From: Prorocentrum cordatum | Taxonomy: Eukaryota; Sar; Dinophyceae; Prorocentrales; Prorocentraceae | Length of the DNA stretch: 64,000 nt | Reading direction: 5' to 3' | Assembly (NCBI GenBank): GCA_963575745.1 | Contig: CAUYUJ010002091.1 | Location: 1-64,000, forward strand | In this document: positions 11,346 to 22,639 of the stretch, one piece after another | How the letters are laid out: each line of letters starts with the position of its first letter | How positions within the stretch are numbered: position 1 is the stretch's first letter | Position numbers and translations under genes: made by a program | The notes under the pieces: model-generated | Told to the model about the DNA's origin: nothing | Seen by the model: the letters and a program-made list of their open reading frames with translations, nothing else | The model's database searches: none

Positions 11346-12050
11346 GTTGTTAATGGAAGTTTGGATCTACCACTTACCCACCCGTTTTTTCCGCTTCCAT
11401 TTGGGATCATACTGTTCAAACAATGCTGCCCCATCGTGCATTTCAAGTGCTGCTTCATACCGTCCCAACCAAGCCGTTATCGCCCCCCCCCCCCCTCTCA
11501 GCATCCGCACCGACGGATACTATGCGCGCAACTTCGTGTATCCAACATACCACTCCCAGCAAAATCTTGCAACACATTGGAACAAGTCGAAACACGCGTG
11601 TCGTCGCGCGGGCATGCCGAATTTCTTCCAAAACCGCTTCGGTTTCGCACAGTCAACCCGCATAGTAAGATGAGAGGTTTTGGAAGGTTACCCTTGAATT
11701 CTTGGCCCATCCTTGGCAGCTTTCGCTGGCCGCGCCACGGTCGCAATGTGCCGACATGGCCTTACAAGGCCTTTGCATCCTTATCGCTCGTCCCTAGTAT
11801 GCAGCTGATTGTGGTGATTCCAAGATTGATGTTACCGAACATCACACAGCTGCTCCCAACTTCCAGTTTCAAGCGGACCTGCTCGCGCGAGCTTGCGAAC
11901 TCGTGTGAAACCATCGGTGTCCCCATAATTTCCATCAAATGCAACCAGGCGGGCTTCTCGCGTTTGCGTGCCGGATTCATTCGAACGCCTTTTGCGCGTT
12001 TGCTGGGGAGGCAGGGGGGGGCACGATCCCCGTTAAATCGTATCACGCAG
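11346..12050 (+). other. Repeat-derived spacer; segment shared with 57410-57550
   Basis: The stretch 11648-11790 (CAGTCAACCCGCA, TTTCGCTGGCCGCGCC, CTTTGCATCCTTA) matches 57410-57550. The rest resembles the CGCGCG spacer of the composite repeats. No gene recognised. Confidence 0.5.
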
Positions 12051-12175
12051 ACTACTAGCCCGCGTCAGCTTCGCGCGCAGGCCGAAATTTTTCCAACGCC
12101 TTCATCACCGACGCGTGGACACCATCATCGTCATCGGCGTGGCCAGCATCGGCATTGTCATTGTCCTTGCCCTCG

Positions 12176-12240
<65 letters not shown>

Positions 12241-12595
12241 GCCACCATCATCGCTACTATCATCATCGTGTCTGCCGTTGTCGACGTCGCCATGATACCG
12301 CGCCCGCCCGAATCACCGACTCGCACTGAAGTGCACGGGCGCCAGCGCAGATTGCGAGACGCGTTGGGAAGTCCCTAGCAGTCAGCGCCACCGCGGCCGC
12401 GTCGGTCGCGCCAGACTAGCTGGCCGCTCTGGGCGAGAGCGTGCGCGCGCTAGCGTTTCCGCAGCGATGCGCCAGCCAACGAACGCCCAGCAGTCATCGC
12501 AAGTGCGGCCCCATGGCTTTTGCAAACCAAGTTGCGGGTGAGCGGGTGACGTGATTGCGCGAGCAGTGAAGTTGTCAGCTTCAATTTCTGCTAGG
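12050..12595 (+). repeat. Family D repeat, copy 2, with (ATC)n expansion
   Basis: Matches the D segments at 10788-11290, 22065-22520 and 23285-23740. Shared phrases include TTCATCACCGACGCG, ATGATACCGCGCCCGCC, GCCAAACTAGCTGGCCGC and CAAACCAAGTTGCGGGTG. At 12176-12245 its CATCATCGTC part has expanded to a pure ATC run. The short conserved peptides on both strands follow from DNA-level similarity. Confidence 0.8.
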
Positions 12596-12639
12596 TTTTT
12601 CCCCCATCTAAACAAACACCGGGAATGCCAGTTCGAGAT

Positions 12640-13060
12640 GCCTCTTTCGAGCCCCTCTTAAGACCCTCTTGGGGCCCCGGGTGCCATCTTGGGTTTCTCT
12701 CGGGCCGTATTGGAATCCCCTTTCGGCCGTCGTGCGGCAATCTTGGGAGCGTAGTGGACCCCTTGGAGCGATTTCGGGGGCCTTTAGTGCCTTTTTTCCG
12801 GATTCTGTCTGGACCAGAATTGCGAATTCGCTAATACATGCCCCGTTGGGTGTTGGAGCAAATTTCGTTTTTGGGGGCCCTCTTGGGGGTCGTCTTGGAG
12901 GCCTCGCTGGCCGCCTCGAAGCCATCCTTAATCGTCGTGGGGCTACCCAGGGCCGTTTCGACGCTTTCTTGGAGTGTCTTGGCGCTCTGTTTGGGCTTTC
13001 TGACGCCGTTTTATTGCTTTTGGGAGGTCCAGGAGGCCCCAGGGGCGCGTTGACCAGTTC
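12640..13060 (-). repeat. Family R tract with core, reverse orientation
   Basis: GCCTCTTGGGGGCC-type units surround a core at 12790-12870 that is the reverse complement of the cores at 4750, 19060 and 20405. Open frames across it carry no domain. Confidence 0.65.
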
Positions 13061-13469
13061 GTGCGCCCCCCTTGGACTGGATGTTGGGCCCGAAGGGAGG
13101 AAGAAAGGGAGAGGGAGACAGCCACACGTTTCACACGCTTTTCCATTCTGGACCAATTGTTTTCGGTATTCTGGAGTTTTCACACGTTGACAGCCTGTGG
13201 CGCCCCAGTGAGATGGCGGTCCCGGTGTGTTGCCCCAAGCTGGCCCAGGGCTGCCCCACGGGAGCTCCAAGACGAGGGCCGACGACGGCCTCCGGAGGAG
13301 GCCAAGACGCCCCGAGAAGGGCCCACGGAGGGGCCCACGGCTGCCCGAGGTGAGCTGGCAGGGTTCCTGGAGGGCCCCGGGCGCCCCAAGACTGGCGCGG
13401 GAGGGGCTTCTCACAGGTCGGCCAGGGGAGGCCCCCAAGACTCGAGCAGTGGCGAAGTGTCCTGGCTCG

Positions 13470-13650
13470 CCTATGGTCCTACCAAACAATGTTCTAAGGA
13501 CCTTTTCGTTGTGGTTCCCACGAAATGTTCTCAGAACATTTCTGGTTGGGACTGTCTTGTTTTTTCACATCGGGTTGTATGTTCTAAGAACATTGTTTTG
13601 TGATTAGAACATTTTTGGGTTCTCAGAACAACTCGTGGTATGACTATGGG
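13470..13650. mobile_element. MITE Q with internal TGTTCTNAGAACA palindromes
   Basis: CTATGGTCCTACCA at 13471 is similar to the reverse complement of the right end (CCATAGTCATACCA, to 13650). The interior is AT-rich compared with its neighbours and contains several copies of the palindrome GTTCTNAGAAC, each next to an AATG or ATTT. No coding capacity. A target duplication was not identified. Confidence 0.6.
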
Positions 13651-13679
13651 AACGCCGGGACGGTCGGTCCCTGCTCAAA

Positions 13680-14370
13680 AGACGGGACAGCGTGCCCCCA
13701 TGCCCCGAAGACGGCTTCGAGGGATGCCCAAATGGGCCCAGGAGGCCCCCAAGACAACCCAACACGGCCTCAAGAGGCCTCTCACTGCGGCACCTGCGGG
13801 CGACCGTCCAGACGGCCCAACTCCCCCCCCCCCCCCCTCGCCCCAATGCGGCGTGGGGCCCACGGGTGCCTCCCAGACCATCAGGTCGGCCAACAGCGCT
13901 GGCCACTGCATCAGGACTCGAGGCATGCAGCGCGTCCAAACTCCCAGGCAAGCGGTCACCAGCCAGAGCTTGAGCGCGCGCGAAGCGAATAGGCCTCAAA
14001 AGGCAGTCGATGGTTCTGGGAAGAGGCCGATACGGCTGGGAAGCGAGTACGACCCAACAAGCACCCTAGACCTATCAAGGACGGCCCAAAGAGAGTCCCG
14101 ACAGAGCCCCAAGACGGCCCGCGAACGCCCCACGACGTCCCAACATGCTTCACAGACGGCCCGAGAAACCACCAGTAAGACGCCAAGTGGGGCCCAGGGC
14201 GAGAAAGTCAAACGGCCTCCAAGATGGCTCCCCAGACCCCAACGAGATTCCGACGAGGACCCCGTGAGGCCCCCAATAACTCCCAAGAGGCCCCCACAAG
14301 ACTGCAAAAGTTTCGCCAAAGGCGCACCCGAGGCTTCAAGAGGCTCCAGAGAAATTCCGCAACAGGCCTC
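13680..14370 (+). repeat. Family R tract, degenerate
   Basis: CCAAGACGGCCC, CAAGAGGCC and GGCCCAAAGAGAGTCCC units recur throughout. Hairpin family F is embedded at 13969-14017, split by about 20 extra bases. A 340-residue open frame follows the repeat and has no domain. Confidence 0.6.
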
Positions 14371-14699
14371 AACTTGCGAGCTTCCATCACTCATCCCCCG
14401 GCCTTCTCATCAACTTCCTCGTCTTTGCTCCTCATCGTATTTTGCCTCCTCTCTCCTTTCTCACCTGGCTCCGTCTTCGAGATGCAGGGCCCTTTTAGAC
14501 ACAGGATTGCAGCAATTGATTTTGCTTACGCTTTTTGAGAGTCCAATGTTTTCGGTGCTACAAAATGGTGCTCCCGCTGAGGCTTGGCCTCATTTTCAGA
14601 TCGGAGTTTTCGTCGTTCGAATGGCGCTCTCGCCCCAGCGTTGGCCACTTTTCTGGATCTGAGTCTTTCTTCATCGTTGTCGTCCCCCTCATTTCCCCT

Positions 14700-14850
14700 T
14701 CTCCGCCTTCCCCTGGTTGTCCTGTTCCTCCCGCTCCTTTCAGTCCGGTTCCTGCTGTTGCTGCCGCTGTTCGTCCTCGTCCTTTTCCTCCCGCTCATCC
14801 TCCTGTTCGCCCGCCACCTCCTCCTCCTCCTCCTCCTCCTCCTCCTTAGC
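14700..14850. repeat. CT-rich tract ending in (CTC)n
   Basis: Imperfect CCTCCT units; 14815-14846 is nearly pure CTC. Confidence 0.85.
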
Positions 14851-15214
14851 ACGCAGCTCCCCCTTTCCGATTGCGCACAATACGATGCCGTCTTTTTGTT
14901 GGAGTTGTAGGTCGACTATGACACGCGTCCGCGGACAGAGAGAACAAAAACAGCGCCATGGAAAGGGGTAGGAGGAGGGAAAGGATGCCAGATGAGGCGC
15001 GAGCGCACCTTGCCTGTCCCGATCCTGTCTTCCTCCTGTACTTCAACCTCCTCTTGCCTCCGACTCGCCTGTTCCTACTCCTCCGTATCTATAATCCCGC
15101 CTATTCCTCCTTCCTCCTCCGTAGCCGTTTTGGCGCAAGCCGTTTCGGCTCTGCTGCTTCCAGGGCCTCTCCTTCCGTTCTCCCCTCCAGGCCACCTCCC
15201 CTTTCTCGTGCGCT

Positions 15215-16060
15215 ATGGCGATCCGCTCTTGGTTCGTGTGGGATTGTTGTGGGGGGCTCTGCGTAATTATCACGTACGGTCTGCTTTGCTTCGCGAACAG
15301 CGTTGTGTTCCGGTTAGGCAGGTGGCCAGGCGGTGAGACGGGAGCATCAGCGTGCCTGGCAGCCTACCAGATGCTTTTCACCCTCGGCCTGCTATCGCAC
15401 ATCGCGTGCATGCTCACAGACCCCGGAGCCACACCCCTGAATCGCGAGGCGCTGGATGACCCTTCGGTCAAGCAGTGCCTGAAGTGCATGGCCCCGAAGC
15501 CACCGCGGTCGCACCACTGCAGCGTTTGCAGGAGGTGCATCCTAAAGATGGACCACCACTGCCCGTGGATGAACAACTGCGTGGGGGCATGGAACCAGAA
15601 GCACTTTATGCTCTTCCTCGTTTACGTGCAGCTGCAGTGTTGGGCGGCGATTGGCAGCCTCGGGGGGCAGTTCCTGACGTCGGGGAGGTCTCCTGCTTAC
15701 AGGCGGGGCCCATCCGCCAGAGCGTTCCTCGCGAAAACGCAGGAGGGCAGGCACCTTCTCCACGAGGAGGCGAGGCGGATGGCTGCGCGGAGAGCGATCG
15801 TCGACTCGGATTTACTGCAGTGCGTGATCGTTTTCTTCGTGGCGGTCATCTTCGGACTATTCACGACGATCATGCTCTGCGACCAGCTCTCCAATGTGAT
15901 CGCAGGCCAGACGGGCATCGATCGCCTTCAGGGCGACCAGGGCAGGCGGAAGCCTTGGAGGGAGGCGGTCCAGGAGGTGATGGGCTGGGGGCCGTCGTGG
16001 CGGTGGCTCGTGCCGACGTCGTTGAGGCAGGGCGCGCGGGCGAAGGACGAGACGACGTGA
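15215..16060 (+). CDS. DHHC-type palmitoyltransferase (protein S-acyltransferase)
   Basis: Predicted integral membrane enzyme that attaches palmitate to cysteines of target proteins, usually at the Golgi, plasma membrane or endomembranes. The 281-residue frame has the complete DHHC cysteine-rich domain: C88-x2-C91, HHC at 100-102, C105, C108, the catalytic DHHC at 113-116, C122 and N127. A DPG motif at 69-71 precedes it, as is usual. Four hydrophobic segments are visible at about 10-32, 48-66, 131-150 and 200-221, the normal four-helix layout with the DHHC loop between the second and third. QTGID at 232-236 sits where the family has its TTxE motif. The ATG is in a good context (GCTATGGCG), and no intron is needed. 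Length is normal for small DHHC enzymes. The lack of introns could reflect retroposition. Substrates cannot be inferred. Confidence 0.93.
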   Translation: MAIRSWFVWDCCGGLCVIITYGLLCFANSVVFRLGRWPGGETGASACLAAYQMLFTLGLLSHIACMLTDPGATPLNREALDDPSVKQCLKCMAPKPPRSHHCSVCRRCILKMDHHCPWMNNCVGAWNQKHFMLFLVYVQLQCWAAIGSLGGQFLTSGRSPAYRRGPSARAFLAKTQEGRHLLHEEARRMAARRAIVDSDLLQCVIVFFVAVIFGLFTTIMLCDQLSNVIAGQTGIDRLQGDQGRRKPWREAVQEVMGWGPSWRWLVPTSLRQGARAKDETT

Positions 16061-17670
16061 CCGAGCACGGGGCGGACTGGTCGTGGGCGCCGCTGCCCAC
16101 CCAGGGTGGAGAGCTGTGCGGAAGAATATGCAGAGATTTCTCCTTCCTCTTTTCTCCCTCGCTGTTTCCCCCCCCCCCCACACCCCCACACCCCCACCGC
16201 GATTCCACACTATGTGAAATCCGTGAAGCCTCCATCAGAATGTCCATGCGGTATGCTCGTCTTAGGGCTCATCGGGCGAGCGCCAAAGTGTTGCACCCGC
16301 CACTGAGTTCGTGGACCCACCGCCGTAGAGTCCATGGATCCCCCGCACTGGGACCCATGGCGTCAATGCAACGGGGTCCACACAGGCATATCAATCATTT
16401 CCCCTCACCTACTCTTAACAGGTGGGGAGACCGGAGGCAGGGAACGGCAGCGGGGCAAAACTTTGAACATCTTTTATGTAACATGATTCGAACATGCTTC
16501 CACATTGTAAACGTACATTCATCCTAGCCCGCGTACCCTGCCTCAGTGCGATTTCAGCCACCACCGCGCGGGCGTCCAAGCAAAGGACCCGACTATCCAG
16601 AGAAAGCCGCTCTGGCGCGCTACACGTCAGACCTCAGGGCAAATAGAATTTCAGCGTGCACGAATCGCGCTCGATGGTAATACAATGCAGATGTGCGTAG
16701 ATTTCGGGATACACACATGAATACATTTACATTATATATCAATATGTGTGCACATGTACATCAAATTATGTATATATGTGCACAGCTATAAATACGTATA
16801 TGCATATCTGCACATGTGTTCATCTGCCTCCAGCAACTCCCACCACCGCGCCAGCGCGGCAGCGCAGGAGGAAGGTGGTTGACTTCAAGACCCGCTCCAG
16901 TGAAGTGCCTAGTGTGAGTTGGCGCAGGTCTGGAGCAGACTCCCCTGGTCCACAGCGTCTTTGTTTTCTTCTTTGCTTCGTCGTCCTCCTCCCCTTGGAC
17001 CCGACGTCGCGAAAAGTTACAACATCGCGATCACTTACAATTGCAGCCCTGGACCCAAACTTTCCCCGGCATTCCTCGAGCCAGATCGATTTGTGAGGGT
17101 TCTGGGGCCCGAAACTGGGCGGAACCACCCAGTGTGGAAGAGCTGCAACGCCCAGACATGAGAGTCTTCCCTCTTGGAGGCGTATCGGGCACTTTGGGAG
17201 GGCTCTTTCTGGGCCCTCCTGAAATCGTCTTGGTTGGGCCCGTTCGGGGGCCTCCCAGGGAGGGTTTCTCGGAGGTTCTGTCGGTGGCCCCGTCGGGGGG
17301 TCTCGGGGCTGTCTTGAGGCGCGACGGCTCCACAGAGCCGTTTGAAGCTTCCTCGAGGCGGTCTGAAGCTGAAAGCCTAGGAAGCCAAACCAGACTACTT
17401 TCAGCCTGGTTGTCCGTGCACCGACCTCGAAGGCGCACAAAAGAGATTCTCAGAAACAGGAGCAGGGGTGCGAGGGGAGGAGGCCGAGAGTGAGGAGGCT
17501 GCGCGCTCGCAGCTGCGAATCTCGAGGCCCAGGCGGGGTTTCCAGGGCCCACCTCGGAACACCTCGTGCAGAGCAGCCGGCTACGCTGCGGTGCGCCTGG
17601 CGCATGCCGTGAGGCCTCCGTGGCAGGGACGGGTCCGAGGGTGGGCCTCGGAAGTTTTGGGGGGCTCTCC
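16061..17670. other. No recognised gene
   Basis: Holds a short CCCCCACACCCC run (16168-16195), a family F-like hairpin (16646-16680, GCGTGCACGAATCGCGCTC followed by GATGGT) and AT-rich ACATATAT stretches at 16720-16815. Overlapping frames at 16820-17720 on both strands have no recognisable domain. Confidence 0.4.
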
Positions 17671-17677
17671 TTCACCC

Positions 17678-17837
17678 AGGAGGTGAACAACACACAGACA
17701 GAATTCATCGTCGATTCCAAAGAAAATATGGGAGAATATGAGAAGTGGGGGGGAAGACAAAACCCAGGAAATACGTGAAACTATGGGGATGCTTGTTACT
17801 TGTGTGTATGTATTTGTGTGTCCCAGGGCTCCCCTTG
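17678..17837 (-). mobile_element. MITE-like family B, copy 1
   Basis: The reverse complement matches 51458-51620 over its whole length: AAGGGG.CCCTGGGACACACAAATA at one end, CCCATATTTTCT near the middle, a CCCCCCCAC block, and TGTCTGTGTGTT at the other end. About 160 bp, AT-rich, without coding capacity. The ends are only weakly inverted (GGGACACAC against GGAAAAAACACACAGACAC). Confidence 0.75.
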
Positions 17838-18079
17838 ACGTGAGTTGCAGGAGGCGGACGGAGGAGGAGGAGGAGGGCGCGAAGATGGGCGACGAGGCGG
17901 ACCAGCTCAAATCAACGCCTGTGGCGAGCACCTGAAATTCCAGGTGTCCTGGAGGGGTCCGAGGGCTGAGTTTGGAAGGCCAAGGACCTGATATTACCCT
18001 GGGCTAGGACACAACCGCGCGCGGTTCTAGCTAGTCAATACGCATTGCCTCACTACTTCTATGTGTACAAGCAAACAAA

Positions 18080-18474
18080 CAATCCTGTACACAGCCATAC
18101 ATACATACATGCACGCAGGCATACATACACACACATGCCTACACATATGTACATTCATACATACGTGCATACACACATATACAGATATACACATTCATAT
18201 GTTCATACACCCACACATTCATACACGCGTATACACATACATCCACACACACACATACACACATACATGCATGCATGCATACATATACGCAGACATACAT
18301 ATACACTCATGCATACACATACATGCATGTACTCGTCAGTACTCGTCAATACGTGCATGCATGCATGCATGCACGCACACATACATACATACATACATAC
18401 GCACATACGAACAAACAAACAAACAAACAAACAAACAAACAAACACACAGACAAACAAACATACATACATACAT

Positions 18475-18507
<33 letters not shown>

Positions 18508-18668
18508 TATACATACATGAGTGCATACATGCATACATACCTATATGCATGCATGCATGCATGCATACATACATACATACAGTCATGCATGCGTGCTCGC
18601 ATGTATACATACAGACATACATACAGTCAGACAGACAGACAGACAGTCAGACAGACAGTCAGACAGAC

Positions 18669-18702
<34 letters not shown>

Positions 18703-18703
18703 C

Positions 18704-18782
<79 letters not shown>
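18080..18782. repeat. Tetranucleotide microsatellite cluster ending in (TA)n
   Basis: CATA-, CACA- and CATG-type units to 18410, (AAAC)n at 18412-18444, (ACAG)n at 18477-18508, more CATA units, a long (CAGA)n at about 18620-18750, then pure (TA)n at 18750-18782. Frames give Thr-His-Ile, Thr-Asp-Arg-Gln and Cys-Val-Cys repeats and are not genes. Confidence 0.97.
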
Positions 18783-18879
18783 GTACATGTGTGTGGGGGG
18801 GATTCTCGCCCGGGGCCCCAGGGCCGGGACCTCTCTTGTATATGTATATTCTGGCCCCCGCCCCCCCCCCCCACCCCGG

Positions 18880-19440
18880 GCAGGTCTCCTGGAGGCCCCC
18901 GAGGCTCCAGGAGCACCCCAAACGCGCTCCAAGGATGCCCAGGATGGCCGTCAGACCGCCCAGGGAGCCGCCAGGACGCCCCGAGAGAGCTCCCCAGACC
19001 GTTCCGAGACGCCCCAAGACGGACTCAAAAAGCGCCAAGAGGCTCACGGAAGAGGCCGTTTCACCCCCCCTTCGGAAAGCGTATATCTTTATCATATTTA
19101 TTTTTTCGGCCTCAACAGGGTCCAAGTCTGCCCAAGAGGCGCCGGAGGGGGTCCCAGAACGTTTCCAGAGAGCCCCAAGACGACTCAAGAGGGTCCCAAG
19201 ACGGTCCACGGAACGCCAAAGACAGCCTAAGAGAGCCCCTGGAGGGCCTTCAGGGAACCACCAGCGTAGCTCCCAACATGCCCTCAGACCCTCCCAGCGG
19301 CCCCCAGGACCCTGCCAAGAGGCCCCAACAAGCTCCCGAGAAGCCCCCGAGAGACTCCGAGAGGCTCTCAAGAGGCCCCGCAGAGGCCCCCCAAAGGCCC
19401 TAAGAGGTCCCCAAGAGGCCCTGAGAGGCGCCCAGGAGGC
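18880..19440 (+). repeat. Family R tract with core
   Basis: CCAAGACGGTCC and CCAAGAGGCCCC units with the conserved AT-rich core at 19060-19125 (CGGAAAGCGTATATC, CAACAGGGTCC). Long frames are repeat translations. Confidence 0.7.
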
Positions 19441-19729
19441 CCCGCGCGGCCATCTTTTCATATCGTTACTGTGCGCCGCTTGGCAGTGCGGATAGGGCTG
19501 CTACGTGATCCCGTCGCATTCCTTTACCTTCCTCCGTTCCTCCGCTCTACACCCCCCCAAGGCAAGGAAGGTTTTCTCTCATCCTTCTTTCCGCTTGTAG
19601 CGTCGCTCCTCCCTCATCCATCTACACTGGGCGTTCCCCTTTCCACCCTTTTGCTTCCGAGATGGGCCGACGTCGCCTGCGACTGGCAGCCCAACTTCCC
19701 CCAAATACCTTACTTCCTTTTTGCATACA

Positions 19730-19960
19730 CGTCTATATTCAGACACGTGTCTACATATGTATTCATTTACATCGATTTACACGCACGTGTAGATGTTTGT
19801 ATGCATGCATGCATGTATGTATGCGCATATGTATGTATATAAGTACGTAAGTATGTAGGTGTGTATGCACATACACATATACACAAACATATACATATAC
19901 ATATGCATATACATATACAGATACATATACATACACACACATATATACATGTATTGCTAT
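19730..19960. repeat. (ACATAT)n and ATGTATGC microsatellites
   Basis: ATGCATGCATGTATGT-type units followed by ACATATACAC hexamers. No gene. Confidence 0.9.
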
Positions 19961-20139
19961 GTGCTTGTTGGCCAGGAAGGGGGGCCGCACCGCGGCCACG
20001 GGTTCGCATGGGGGCCCTCGGCGGCCCGTGGGGGCCCAGAGAGCCTGGACTGCTGACCCCCCCCCAAGCTTGCCCAATGCGAGGCGGGAATTTATACATG
20101 ACCACCGCCTGAAGGTTCAATTTTCGGGGACCTCGGCAG

Positions 20140-20235
20140 GCGGTGGATATGGACATATTCGGGCCCCTGGGGGCCAACATATATCCATATCCGCCTCCCC
20201 CTCGGGCACCAGGACGTCGGTTCCCAGGCGGTGGA
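20140..20235. repeat. GGCGGTGGATATGGA inverted/direct repeat pair
   Basis: GGCGGTGGATATGGA occurs at about 20139 and again at about 20226, and its inverse (TCCATATCCGCC) lies at about 20183 between them, so two alternative hairpins are possible. No gene was recognised around it. Confidence 0.6.
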
Positions 20236-20279
20236 TATGGATGAATCTTCACCTCGCACCCAAGACCCTCCAACACTAC

Positions 20280-21010
20280 GTCTGGGGCGCTCTGGCGCCA
20301 CCCGAGGCGCCCAAAGACAGTTTGAAGACGCGCCGAGGGAGGCCCCCAAGAGGCCTCCACGAGGCCTCCAAGGAGCCCCCCGAGGGCTCCAGGAGGCAAA
20401 CGTCACACCATTCCTTTAGGAAGGCGTGCATTTTCAGCAGATTCGCTTGTCCAGGCTTGACAGCCTCTTAGACGGCCCAGGAGGCGCCCAAGGAGGCTCC
20501 AAGACCGCTTACGAGGCCCCAAACACGGCCCAAGAGGGCCCCAAGACGGTCCAATGGAGGCCCAAGAGGGCTACAAGGGGTTGCCAAAACGGGTCGTGGG
20601 CCCATGTTTCGGGGGATGCGGTTCCCAACATGCCCTCAACACCTGCCGGCAAGCCGGACGGCCTCCAGACGGCCCAAGCGGCCCCCAAGATACCCAAGAG
20701 GCTTCCAAGAGGTCTCCCGACAGAGCTCGAAGAGGCCAAACAACATTTATGTTCCGTAGATTTTTGAACAATTTTGGCGTTTCCCGCCTGTTCCGCTTCC
20801 TGACGCTGCCAAACGCCCCAAGAGGCTCCGAGGCTCGCCCCAAGACGGCCCATTAGGTTTCAAAAGCTCAGAAGAGACGTCCAAGACGGCCCCAACCGCG
20901 GTCCAGGATCAGGAACGTGAGCCGAGAACCCGAGATCTTCGCTCCAGGAAGCCCCCAGGAGGCTTCAAGAGGTCCCCAAGAAGCCCCAAAGAGGCCCAAA
21001 AGAGTCCCGA
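20280..21010 (+). repeat. Family R tract with two cores
   Basis: CAAGANGGCC-type units, the first core at 20405-20465 and a second AT-rich segment at 20735-20810 related to the reverse complement of 8640-8700. Open frames here have no recognisable domain. Confidence 0.65.
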
Positions 21011-21104
21011 GAGTGGCCCCGAGGTCACTTGAGAAGAACGGGAATTCCAACATGTTTTTTAAAGTTCGCCTGGCAGCTTCGCTACGCTTGCAAAAAGGGA
21101 ATAT

Positions 21105-21245
21105 CATATTTCCTCCTCTTCCTCCTCCTTCTCTTCCTCATGCTCTGGTTCCTCCTCCTCTGCGGCCTCCTCCACCCTCTCCAACTCCTCCTCGCCCTCC
21201 TTCTCCTTCTCCCCCAGGGAACCCCTTCACCTCCCCTTCTCCTCC
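21105..21245. repeat. CTC/CTT-rich tract
   Basis: Imperfect CTCCTC and CTTCTC units. No gene. Confidence 0.85.
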
Positions 21246-21436
21246 CTCTTCTTCTGGCTACGCCCAGCCGCGGCGAATAAAAGGGCCCCCGAAGTGCCTT
21301 TTGGGCCTGTCTTAAGCCGTCGTGGGTGGACCGTAGGAACTCTTGGAATCCACTTGGGCCGTCTTCGTGGTTCTCGGAAGCCTCAGAGAAGAAGTGTCAT
21401 GGAATAGGGATCCCAAAGAGTGTGACCACCCAGCCT

Positions 21437-21479
21437 AGCTAGAACTTGAGCGTGCGCGAAGCGCTCGATGGTTCTAGTT
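21437..21479. other. Hairpin family F, best copy
   Basis: CTAGAAC followed by TTGAGCG pairs with CGCTC and GTTCTAG on the right, so the outer CTAGAAC/GTTCTAG and inner GAGCG/CGCTC stems bracket a loop with GCGCGAAG. It lies about 60 bases upstream of a CAGTGCTTGCACTG-family element, as at 44633. Confidence 0.75.
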
Positions 21480-21533
21480 TATAGATGAGGTGCATATGTG
21501 TATTGAATATAGATACATGTAAAAATAAGCATA

Positions 21534-22525
21534 TTCCCCAATCAGTGCTGACACGTAGGGATTCTTACTTCTGTTCTAAGGAGCTGAGCCTGCGTGCCGG
21601 TCTGGCGGCTATGTAGTTGCCGTCGCCGCCCCGTCGCCGCCTCGTCGCCGCCCGTCGTCTGGGCCTGCTTGCCGGTCTGGCGGCTATGTTGTCGCCGTCG
21701 CCACCCCGTCGTCGTTGTCGCCGCCCCGTCGCCGCCTCGCACGGACTGCCCGCATATATTCTCCTTTCTAAAAAGACAATTCTGCCCCCTCGTCCATCCT
21801 AAATCTGAGTTCGTACCATCTGAGGGGAACCAGTATCGCCCCACCCCCGCCATCCTACGCCAAAAATATTATGCGCGCGCACTCGTTGATCACAAATCAT
21901 AAGTTTTCAAGAATCCCTTGCAACAGAAAACGAGACAAGGTGCGCACGCGCGCGTCGTCGCGCGCGCATGCCGAAATCCTTCAAACACCCATTGTTTCGT
22001 AAGTATATCAAAATCGAGTGCCCAAGCAACAGATTTTTTGTATCCGTGTCAAACCATTCCATGCGCGACGCTCTCGCGCGTCGGCCGCTCGCGCATGTCG
22101 AATTCTTTCCACATCTTTCATCACCGACGCGAGGACGCCGTCATCGTCGTCGGCGTGATCAGCATCGGCGCCAGCGCTGGCCGCCGCTTCGTCGTTGTCA
22201 ACATCGTCACCAGCATCGCTACTACCATCAGCGTATCTACCCTTGTCGACGTTGCCATGATACCGCGCCCGCCCAAGTCGCCCACTCGCAGTGAAGTGTT
22301 CGCTGGGATGTGCCTGGCGGTCAGCGCCACCGCGGCCGCGTCGGTCGCGCCAAACTAGCTGGCCGCCGCGCGCGCGTGTTCGGGTTGGCGCGGGCGCAGA
22401 GAAGAACCAGCCAACGTTAAACACTCATCGCAATCTCCACCGCGTGGGTTTTGCAAACCAAGTTGCGGGTGATTGGGTAGGATGTTTGCAAACGCGTGGG
22501 ATGTGTCAATTCGTCTGTTAAAAAT
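21534..22525 (+). mobile_element. Composite repeat block, copy 2
   Basis: Repeats the order found at 10081-11345: a hairpin element at the left end (21534-21575), GGTCTGGCGGCTATGT tandem units (21590-21745), a CGCGCGCG spacer, then family D (22065-22520). The D core here lacks the ATC expansion of copy 2. Confidence 0.65.
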
Positions 22526-22639
22526 AAAAGCACCACAGATATTCTCCCTCTAAAATATAGACTTCCCCCCCCTGGGGTTATCGCTGCCCCGTTTCGTATT
22601 GCAATTTGAATCTTATTTTGCCCCGCCGACCATCAGAAA

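Noticed and set aside
13490-13630. GTTCTNAGAAC sites as steroid hormone response elements
   Set aside because: Nuclear receptors are not known in dinoflagellates, and the sites lie within a MITE. Palindromic structure of the element is a simpler explanation.
18045-19495. 452-residue plus frame
   Set aside because: The first half is CATA/CAGA tetranucleotide repeats and the second half the CAAGANGGCC tract; no domain.
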